Positions 55,899-64,000 of a stretch of 64,000 nucleotides of DNA are shown here, one piece after another. The notes below the pieces were generated by a model, which had not been told where the DNA came from, did no database searches, and was given only the letters and a program-made list of their open reading frames with translations. Each line of letters opens with the position of its first letter. The first letter of the stretch is position 1. The position numbers and the translations under genes are program-made. The stretch is from Chiua virens (Eukaryota > Basidiomycota > Agaricomycetes > Boletales > Boletaceae): contig JAHNUO010000034.1 in the NCBI GenBank assembly GCA_019787685.1, forward strand, positions 212,508 to 276,507. The letters run 5' to 3'.

Positions 55899-57115
55899 TT
55901 AAATTTCCCTCCAAATATTTTCAACGTTGGAGTCATAGTCTAGAGCGTAAGTGCCCTGGTCTACGGCAATGACCGTCCTCTCGAAATCGCTGACAAATAT
56001 TACCCGCTCAAGCGAGGGACGGTAGAGCCGCAGCTCGCTTGCTAGTGCCCGCAAGCCCACCGGAATAGGTGGTGGTGGATCCCATTCTGAAACGTCTACC
56101 TCGACGCACCCTAGAGAACGGAGCATCCGCAGAAGTCCGTAAAACTTGAGACGCTTGATAAAGAATGTCAACCAGAAATGATCATCCTCAGTCAGAAACG
56201 GCGTACCATATTACCATCGACGGGCAGGACAAGCGTGCCAAGATAACGGAGGTTGTGGATCTGGTGCCGCAACTTCACTACAGATGCTAGGAGCTCCAAG
56301 GAAAACAAATCGGAGTAGCTCGAGTCAGCGATATCGAGTGAATGCAATGAGTGCGTCGTCCCCGTCATCCTTGAGAACAAGAGTGACAGCTCCTCTTTCT
56401 TCTCCGGCATTCGCGTCTTGGAGAAGCAGGTTTTGAGTCGGGAAACAGGCCGGCTGGGAACGAGGGCAAAAGCTGCTTCGACAAACGTACATTCCAGAGT
56501 TTGCAAGCTCGGAAGTGAGCCAGGATCGAGAGGTGACAATTCGGACGTAGAGCCTCCGACAGTATCATCAGGAAATGAATAGTCCGCAATATACAAGTCC
56601 TCGATATCGGGTTGGGTGTTCAGAAATGATACAAGATGAGGATCCCATTGAAGGTCACAATGGAAGCTACGGAGCCGGAATGCGGTACCGCCAAGGATCC
56701 AGGCCTGTGCAGTGTCGCCTGTGTGGTCGAGATGGAGGTTCAGAAAGCGTAGCCTTGTCGTTTGATGGAGAGCATTAGATACGGTCGACCAAAAGTCATT
56801 CGGCAAACAAACTTCGCGTGGAGAGCTGTCATCCTCGTCTGTCTCTTCGCTGACGAAAAGGGACATGGCTTCGACCATCGCCGCAAGACGGGGAGTTTTC
56901 CAGAGCAGGCTGCACATCCGAAAGGTATCCCAGGCACTCGGCGCGAAGATAGTGTTGTACAACGCTTGCTCTGCTACTTGTTGGAAGCCCTTGCTCACTC
57001 TGCAAAGGACGCAGAGGTCTGCTCTACTTCCAACGTGTTTTACGACGAGACGATACGTCTCTACTGAGAATGCCATTTGATGATGGTGATGCTCCACATT
57101 CCCTGGGAACAGCAT
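55899..57115 (-). pseudogene. F-box/LRR-like protein with one frameshift
   Basis: From ATG 57115 (or the second ATG at 57076, MAFSVETYRLVVKHV) about 300 residues read without interruption: a degenerate F-box region (SRADLCVLCRVSKGFQQVAE, QALYNTIFAPSAWDTF), then leucine-rich stretches (RLRFLNLHLD, LPSLQTLECTFVEAAF, HSLHSLDIADSSYSDLF). At about 56195-56200 the frame runs into a stop, while the next frame continues at once with LTEDDHFWLTFFIKRLKFYG to a stop at 55899. No intron of workable size fits, so a single-base indel or a sequencing error is the likely cause. F-box proteins recruit substrates to SCF ubiquitin ligases; the target is unknown. Confidence 0.7.
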
Positions 57116-59019
57116 TCCGTCGTGTCAATAAAACTCTCTGCTCATAATACTACCTGGATGACTCACTGGCAGGATCCACCGTTAGAGACGATGCGGAAAG
57201 GTTGATATAATGGAGTAGCAGCAGAACCAAGGGATCAAGGCCGTCCAGCTGACAAGGGCTTTAGGAGGAAACAACTTCCGCCTAGCAATAGCAAGTGTGG
57301 AAACAAAGCAACGGCTGAGATTGAGTGATGGTGAAATGGTGAAATCTACCATCAATAAAAGACTTACCCTTGCCTATTTAAATTTAACATCCTCATCAAA
57401 ATGCCCAGCTGCCCACCTTTGGAAACGGGGTACAGGAACAACGACGGATGGGGACAGGTACCATCACAACACCGCTGGTCTAGTGCGCTCTGATCAGGAA
57501 AGCTTGGCTCGGTGACCCATTTCTTTCCTCGTTCAAGTCGGCGCGCCGGGAAACGCGGAGAGGACAGGGACAAGTCGGAAATGGAAAATTTGATATCGTG
57601 ACCGCTGAATTAGCCGCGCAGTGGGAACGCACACGCGAAGATCATGTGGTACCTGCGTGTGATCTTGTCAGCTCAACCAATCATTGGTCAACATAACGAC
57701 GTCATGTCCTGGCGAGTGCCAGGCTGCCAGCGCCCGCACCGATTTTCTACGTTGACGGATGATCCAGGAGCAGATGTTTGCCAGTCTCTGGGAAGGGAAA
57801 AAAGGCATGACTTTCGTGAGCCGTGACAATCCTGCCGTTGTTACCGCATCCCTATTCAGAGAACTGAATTAGAACTAAATTGCACAATGCCCATTTGGAT
57901 GGCTCACGCTTCTTGAATATCTTATGTCCGCTGGGTAAACTTGTTTGTGGGCATTGCGATCTCACTGGCAGAGAAGATTTCGCTGAGTATGCGCTATTTT
58001 CAGCGACGAAAACCCTGTTTCATCCCCGGGATGGAACTGATCGCCATGGTACTGTACCATTCCAAGGTCAAAGCAGGCCACAAATGTGATGAACGACGGG
58101 ATTCTCATTTTCATCCAGACCGTGCGGTGCCTGGATTGATAGTATCAATCAGGGCTCTCGCCTTGAATTTGATCGACCCGGACATGAGTTGTGCAAAGTG
58201 GGTGTGATATATATTCAAGGTCATGTACTATGATCAACCGACCACATACTGTGTATTAGTCGGTCCTCGCGTCCCGTTGTCAAGTGCTCCTGTTTGAAAT
58301 CCACCGATCGGAACATGGACGGTCACCGCGGGACGTTGGGATCAACGCGTGAAGCGCCAACATGTCGGTTCGACCTGCCATCAAGCATGATGGTGAGCGA
58401 GATTTGCCAAGCAATCTGCAAGGTTACAATTTACAAAGCCGTGCCTAAGAAGACAAGGAAAGATAACGTCGGATCAAATGAGATGTTGCCATGTAAAACC
58501 TGACTTCCTAGATTCATTCTCGATGCTGGACGAATGAGTTGAGAAATGGTATCGCACTGTGCGAGGACTATAGCATCTGACCGCATCTATAAATAAGCAT
58601 CCCGCCTAACTGGGATCTTGGAGCTGACATTCCGTACTGTGTGACATCCTGTAGGTAAGTGGTTAGCCTTTCATCCACTAAGTATTGTTTGAACAATGCT
58701 AGGGCAAAGCATCGTGAGCTACTTACGTCCACGGGTGATAGCACATGGGCTTGGCGGTGACTCGGAACATTCTTCATGTCATGTTGGCGAACGCAAGCTC
58801 CGAAAAGACAGTGTTTAGCTTGCGGCAAATTCAGACATGCGGACAATGACAGTATAGGAGTGTCCGGGTAGGAAGTGGATTGGGCTAGCTGTCATGCGAA
58901 CTGCTTGGCGTCGTGTGTCATGTCCTCTTTCTCAAATGAAAAGTTAGCACAGCAATGCAATTCAAACTGATAAGTCATGGAACAGAAAGGACGAGAGTCG
59001 TGGGCGTGCGACCAGTAGC
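57116..59019. other. Intergenic, no recognised gene
   Basis: About 1.9 kb. A minus-strand open segment at 58846-58568 contains LPQAKHCLFGACVRQHDM but has no family match or clear start. The rest holds only short frames. Confidence 0.45.
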
Positions 59020-59736
59020 TCATTCTAGCTTCTCTAATTCCTCCAGCCGTTGTAAAACCACCTCCTTGCTGGTCTCTTCAATCTCCCCAGCCAAGAATAT
59101 TTCGTCCAGAATGGCATACACCTGTCATATTCGGTGGTAAAATAAAAAGGGTGGCGTGTACGATCGGCGGAGCTTCCTGACCTTATAGAAGTTGAAGACA
59201 AGATCCAATTCGCACACATTATCAAAGAAGGAATCTTGTGAAGTTGCATGATAACCTTGTCAGAAGTGGCAGGTTCTCAGTGAATTCCAGACTCACCCAG
59301 AATCTCCACGAAGAGATGGATAGCTTCGAGATAGGCGAGTTCGTTATCATTGGCATCGACGCACACGCAGAAGAAAAGGCCAGCGTATCGACGGTAAACT
59401 ATCTTGTGATTCTTGAACTGCGGACATAAACATGAGAGAAGTCAATTGTCATTGCGCGTAGACGAACCTCAACAAAATTGGATTGGTATTTTTGATCACG
59501 AGGCGCAACCAGTCTGTGTACTTCACCCCGAAGTCTCACCTACACAGAGCAAGGTTCTTTGGGGGCATTTCGGAGACACAAAGCACCAAGCACCTCACCT
59601 TCTCCTCATCGTCATACGGTACATACCACTTAGATAGCCTGGTCTTCCCTTGCCTGTTCTGTATTTTTGTAAGGATATGACCTCGTACCAAAAAGAACAT
59701 GAATGGACACACCTGCACCAGTATAAACCTGATCAT
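59020..59736 (-). CDS. APS2: AP-2 clathrin adaptor complex, sigma subunit
   Basis: Exons 59736-59713, 59658-59599, 59539-59468, 59417-59297, 59234-59182 and 59121-59020 give 143 residues, the normal length. Sequence follows the family almost throughout: [100 protein letters not shown] and [20 protein letters not shown]. It is the small chain of the plasma-membrane adaptor AP-2 that helps bind dileucine cargo in endocytosis. [15 protein letters not shown] favours AP-2 over AP-1. Six exons in 720 bp is typical here. Confidence 0.96.
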
Positions 59737-60016
59737 CGCCTCATGCGTCAGCTGAACGTCGTGGTCGACGTGGTAGTGATCCTGATTAGGTAAGTCACCG
59801 AAGTCCCAAGCTTGGTTAGAACTTGGACTGCTACCAAGTTATGTGCCAAATTACTTATACAGGGTTTGTCTACTCAATCAAACAGGTCTCTTGCAACCAA
59901 GAAATTGGAAGTATAGTTGGAGACTCTAAATGCTGCAATGACATGTATGTCGATGAACCATATATATGTAGACTTCACAATACCGGGATTTGCAAAGTTT
60001 TACCTTATCCTTGCAC

Positions 60017-61169
60017 TCAATTTGGTGGGGGCATAAATAATGGTTTCAATGAACGAACTGCCATTCTTGCGTTCTCTCTCAACACACTCTCCTGTCCGCC
60101 CTTGCTCCCAGAACTGGCGGGTGTGGCGAACCCAAATCCCAACTTCGCTGCAGTCATTTGCACATTTGGATTGCCGCGTGCAATGGCGCCTTCATCGGCA
60201 ACGTTGGTCCAGAATTCGACAGCTCGCTCTCGAGTGGGAGTGTACCTCAGGACCGCTTGGTGGAAATATTTGAGAAGTTTGGCGCGAGGAAGTGTGCGAT
60301 CAAGTCGTTCGAGTACCGAAAGAAGTGCGACTGAGACCGGAGGAGGAGGGTAAATGACGGGCATCATCTGAATGAACATGGGAAGGAGCACGAAAAGCAA
60401 CTCGCGAACTAGGGACAGATTATCGTGCCACTAACATCGGCCACGGTACATCATCAATGACTCATAGATGCGTCCTAGTACGCATGGCGACGCACCATGA
60501 ACGCTGCACGGGCGTCTTTTTCGAGTGGTACTGCACTGGCAGAGGTGAACGCGTAAACCTCGGCGAGGAATGCACATGTAAGCACACCGAGGCTGTTCGT
60601 TCTCCACCTCTGCCGACCGTTGATGGTGGTGGTTAACAAGAGGAGCAATGTAGCGGTCCGTAAGTAGTCGAGGAGGATGCCCGACAGCACGAACATGGCA
60701 TAATCAGTGGCCGAGGAACAATACGGACACGTTTGCATGGCGCGTTGCCCGAACCTGTTTCCCCATGAGCACCATAATTGCAGGAAAGAGACAAAGGGAC
60801 GTACCTCACGTATATGTCTCTGCTGCCATGTACACCCAACCTCTTGAGCAATGTATCAACGTCTTTTGGAAAGTCTGGAGGAGCAACGACAGCGTCCCTT
60901 TCCCCCATCCTGTTGATTATAACTTCCCTCAGCACCAACCTTATATGGTCGACGGACGCATTTATGGGTATTCCGAACCGCTTGAATAGATTGGGGGGTC
61001 GGTGCATGACGTCGGAGATTACAAGCAGGATGTGTAGGACGACCAATGCTATCATGACAGAGTTGACTGTACTTCTTCGTCCTCGTCGCTGACTTGGAGA
61101 AAAGTAAATCCAAGTTGCACCGAACAACAGCCATGTCGAAATGAGGGCAATTGACGAAGTCTTGCTCAT
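60017..61169 (-). CDS. Fungal multi-pass membrane protein of unknown function
   Basis: Exons 61169-60805, 60754-60496 and 60430-60017 close exactly to 345 residues. Two N-terminal helices (SIALISTWLLFGATWIYF and SVMIALVVLHILLVISDV), then a soluble stretch with RDIYVRFGQRAMQTCPYCSS, further helices (YAMFVLSGILLDYLRTATLL, LGVLTCAFLAEVYAF), the conserved MWHDNL at the last splice junction, another helix (ELLFVLLPMFIQMMPVIYPP) and a soluble C-terminal domain (ERAVEFWTNVADEGA). I recall this layout (FGQR..CxxC.....DY, then MWHDNL) from uncharacterised fungal proteins. The CPYC pair could bind metal or form a disulfide. Confidence 0.85.
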
Positions 61170-61791
61170 GCCTGCTCGTCAGCGCGGATCGAACCTGATT
61201 TCGGAACTCGAAGTGGATGGAGGGAGAGTAATCACGGGTGGAGGCAGTTCTACTTTGAGTCAAACTTTCTTTGTGACAACGGTGTTCAGATTTCACAGGT
61301 CATTCAAAAGATTCGTGCGCCAGTTACCAAGTCTAAACACCATGCAACCGAGGATGTAGGGCCTGCTACATCATGAGGGATTTCGAACAAGGCAATGTAT
61401 TTAAAAGCGAGTCGTGACAGATTTTAATCCTAGAGACATTGATAATCTTTCCCCTTATCTTTATTACGCGGCCGCTTGCCAGGGGCCCATTGTTCGTGAA
61501 CCCAGGAAATGAGGGAAATGGGAACATCATAATTCGGATGTTTCAGCCAAAATGCGTGGAGTGCCGCTGATCGGAGTCTCCACCGACCTCAGCAGAGAGA
61601 TTCATACGCTCAGATCTGCAGCGAGAAGAGTCAAAGAAGCCGCCTGTCGAGTCGAGTAAAAAAATTTGTTGCACGTTTTCATTTCTTCATCAGTTGTTTC
61701 ATCAAATTCTGACTCAGAGGCCTCAGCGGGCATCCAAAGTTATGACAGCGTACCAATCGATCGTCAAGTCTCTGTTCGTTCATCCACAGAC
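61170..61791. other. Divergent promoter region
   Basis: Lies between the membrane-protein gene (minus) and the oxygenase gene (plus). A frame in phase with the oxygenase extends upstream to about 61666 but has no ATG before 61792. Nothing else recognised. Confidence 0.45.
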
Positions 61792-63259
61792 ATGTCCAAT
61801 GACTCTGAGACAAAAGTGAAGGCGCTGAGGGAAATTCTCACTGAACGTGACCCATTCTGTAGGGGCGTGTGTTCCGTCCCCGAACACCAGCTTCTGTTGT
61901 ACTATGGCCAAAGGACTGACCTTCAGTGAGTGGTCATTATTTTCTCATTAATACGTAAGGGGGCTGAGTCTTTGAAGCCGACTCGATTTAGCGCATGCTA
62001 CCACAGAAGAACTTGAGGCCCTTTCCCAAGCATGCGAACCAGCAACATTTGGTCTCAACAACAAGGACGTCCTGGACGAGACATATAGGAAAGCCGGAAA
62101 GCTGGATCTCGATGAGTTTGCTACCCTCTTTGATCCACGGAGCCTTGGCATCCACGATGTTATCGAGCGTGATTTGCTTGCGACTGATCAGGCAGTCGAG
62201 TTTGAATTGTACAAACTAAACGTCTATGGTAAGTCGTTTGGAAGTGACCCCTAAGTATTCTAATCGAACAGCTCAGGGAAGGATGGGTTCTTCAAAGCTC
62301 ACCAAGACACTCCCCGCGGGGACAGTATGTTCGGCTCTCTAGTTGTCGTGCTCCCTGCCCCACACCAGGGTGGCCAGCTCTCACTCCGTCTGGGTGACAA
62401 CCATTGGATCACAGACTTTACGGATCTTTTCGCTGCAGCGACCGAGTCGTCTGTCTGTTTCGTGGCCTTCTTCAGTGATGTCGAGCACCAGGTTCTCCCC
62501 GTCACCTCCGGTCACCGTGTCACCCTGACATACAACCTCCACTTCCGGTCCCGGAACATCACCCCACGTGTCCTCTCCGGCCCGTTCCATGACAAGTTGA
62601 AAGCGACGCTCATCGAGCTCGTCAACGACATGGAAACGCTCCCGAATGGGGGCTACCTCGGAGTCGGACTTTGTCATCAGTATGCATATGATGACACCAA
62701 GCCCATTGACTCGGTCCTTGATAAACTAAAAGGTGCTGACGCGGTGCTTGCCAACGTGTGTACAGAACTGGGTTTACCCTACGTCCTCCGACTCTTGTAC
62801 GCACAAGAGCAGGATATAGGCTGGCCATCTTTCCATCTGCTCTCACGTGTGAAAATACGGGCACCTACTCCGTGTTTTGGCATCGGGGATGATGGATATG
62901 AGCTGCGTCGTCCTGGTCCCAGTGATGGCACTGACGAAGACTATCTGCATGACTTTCTAGAGAAACTTGTAGAGGAAATTACCCCTGAAGACATGGAGGG
63001 AGTGGAGATTATTGGACGCAATTTGGATCCCATGGATGGCCTCGATCTGATGGGATCGAGGGGCAGGTATAGTTTCATGCACAAATACTACGAGGACCCA
63101 GTTACGCAGGTTTTGGAGGTAAAAGAAATGTCCTCCATCCTTTGCGAGACTTCGTATGCATGTTATGGAAACTACGTTTACACGGACAGGTTTTATGCCA
63201 CAGCATGCATGATGATCTCGGTGGATCCAAAGGGATCACGCGAACGCCTGACTTTGTAA
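61792..63259 (+). CDS. 2-oxoglutarate/Fe(II)-dependent oxygenase (prolyl-4-hydroxylase-like domain)
   Basis: Exons 61792-61925, 61978-62228 and 62277-63259 give 455 residues. After a helical N-terminal part (ATFGLNNKDVLDETYRKAGK, LDLDEFATLF) comes the double-stranded beta-helix: FELYKLNVYGKDGFFKAHQD TPRGDSMFGSLVVVLPAPHQG. The iron-binding HxD is the AHQD motif; the distal histidine is probably in DVEHQVLPVTSGHRVTLTYN, and Arg in GHRVTL would hold 2-oxoglutarate. The C-terminal half (from about residue 230) varies in the family. Proteins of this type are common in agaricomycetes; the substrate is unknown. All three catalytic positions are present, so it is probably active. Confidence 0.9.
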
Positions 63260-63523
63260 CTTCTATCATTCGTATGCTTACATACTGCTGTATATTCCGT
63301 GAAAGATATGTGCATTGGTCTTGAGCTTGAAATTTTGTGTACGTGCCGAGCCAAACGAACTCCATTATCTACTGTGTAGTATATGATCGATATCGTCGTC
63401 TAATGACAAGTTGGACCCCGAACACTGGTCACCTTTAACCGACACGAGGACCCCGGAACGTTACACGTTAATATCCAGCTTCTACCATCGCACAGGTCGA
63501 CTTCAAACCTGCACCTGAACCAA
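63260..63523. other. Promoter region of the ArfGAP gene
   Basis: 264 bp tail-to-head spacer between the oxygenase and the ArfGAP gene. Nothing else seen. Confidence 0.4.
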
Positions 63524-64000
63524 ATGACTGATCCTACCAAAGGAGAGTCTGAAAATGTATTCAAGATCCTCAGGGCACAGAAAGGAAACAAGGTCGGAAC
63601 TTCGTTTGGCTTGATGCATCCACCTTATGATTATCGATAGACTTGCTTCGATTGTCAAGCCCGGAATCCGACCTGGTCAAGTGTCACTTTTGGTGTCTAT
63701 ATATGCCTAGACTGTTCCAGTATCCATCGGAATATGGGCGTGCATATCAGTTTTGTCCGGTGCGTACAAAGACACAGAATGGAGGATGTCCTCAAACCTC
63801 CCGAGTGAACAGCTCGACGAATCTGGACAGTTGGCAACTAAACCAACTACGGACCATGAAAGTCGGCGGAAATGCATCTGCAATGGAGTTTTTTACTCGT
63901 CATGGCGGCGCTTCGCTTTTGAGTGACACCGACCCGAAGAAAAAGTATTCGAGCAGAGCGGCGGAACTTTACAAGGAGGAACTCGCCAAGCGCATCAAGG
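63524..64000 (+). CDS. GLO3: ArfGAP of the Glo3/ArfGAP2-3 type, 3' part outside window
   Basis: Exons 63524-63592, 63641-63759 and 63823 to the window edge. Starts [20 protein letters not shown]. The zinc finger CxxC-x16-CxxC is complete: [20 protein letters not shown] then [20 protein letters not shown], including the arginine finger in SIHRNMG. It continues [36 protein letters not shown] and [18 protein letters not shown]. It stimulates GTP hydrolysis by Arf1 on COPI vesicles (Golgi to ER). The wording around CFDC..NPTWSSV.FG and the KYSS..A..YK segment point to Glo3 rather than Gcs1; the diagnostic C-terminal Glo3 motif lies beyond the window. Confidence 0.92.

Overview
The window looks like nuclear DNA of a filamentous basidiomycete, probably an agaricomycete. 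Genes are dense and lie on both strands. They carry many 47-80 nt GT-AG introns. Several families I recognise are typical of mushroom-forming fungi: the small FFASY/NLVDLVD proteins, the seven-helix VNIPLDKAELLSTF-type membrane protein, F-box proteins and a G-domain protein. All identifications come from recalled family motifs; no search was run. Most gene models were assembled by joining exons across GT-AG (a few GC-AG) introns until the frame closed exactly.

Layout. 1-2.6 kb: decayed condensin subunit (YCG1/CAP-G) on the plus strand. 3.5-7.4 kb: a minus-strand G-domain (GTPase-like) gene whose 3' part runs in frame into a 21-copy minisatellite in which every unit is shaped like an intron. 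The block from about 1.8 to 6.7 kb is almost free of CpG. 9.5-11.8 kb: Ser/Thr kinase. 12.5-15.7 kb: GC-rich, no recognisable gene. 15.8-18 kb: ROT1 and the proteasome gene PRE7, both minus. 19.4-22 kb: HIS1 and TRP4 in tandem. 22.1-32.3 kb: a segment present three times, each copy with an intact four-exon gene of unknown function; copy 1 also holds a 0.9 kb inverted-repeat element. 32.8-34.1 kb: multi-pass membrane protein. 35.6-46.4 kb: four tandem MFS transporter genes, three intact and one pseudogene. 48.3-48.9 kb: GNAT acetyltransferase. 51.4-54.1 kb: UBC1 (E2 with UBA), HEM13 and a CsbD-like small protein. 55.9-57.1 kb: F-box-like protein with a frameshift. 59-61.2 kb: AP-2 sigma and a multi-pass membrane protein. 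61.8-63.3 kb: 2OG-Fe(II) oxygenase. 63.5 kb to the edge: the start of a GLO3-type ArfGAP.

Housekeeping functions (histidine, tryptophan and haem synthesis, proteasome, ubiquitin, ER folding, endocytosis, COPI traffic) alternate with fast-evolving accessory blocks (minisatellite, triplicated unit, MFS array). The housekeeping genes do not form one pathway. The most unusual feature is the intron-like tandem array at 4.27-6.05 kb, read on the minus strand: it alternates 78-82 nt perfect-looking introns with 3-nt spacers in codon phase with the upstream exon.
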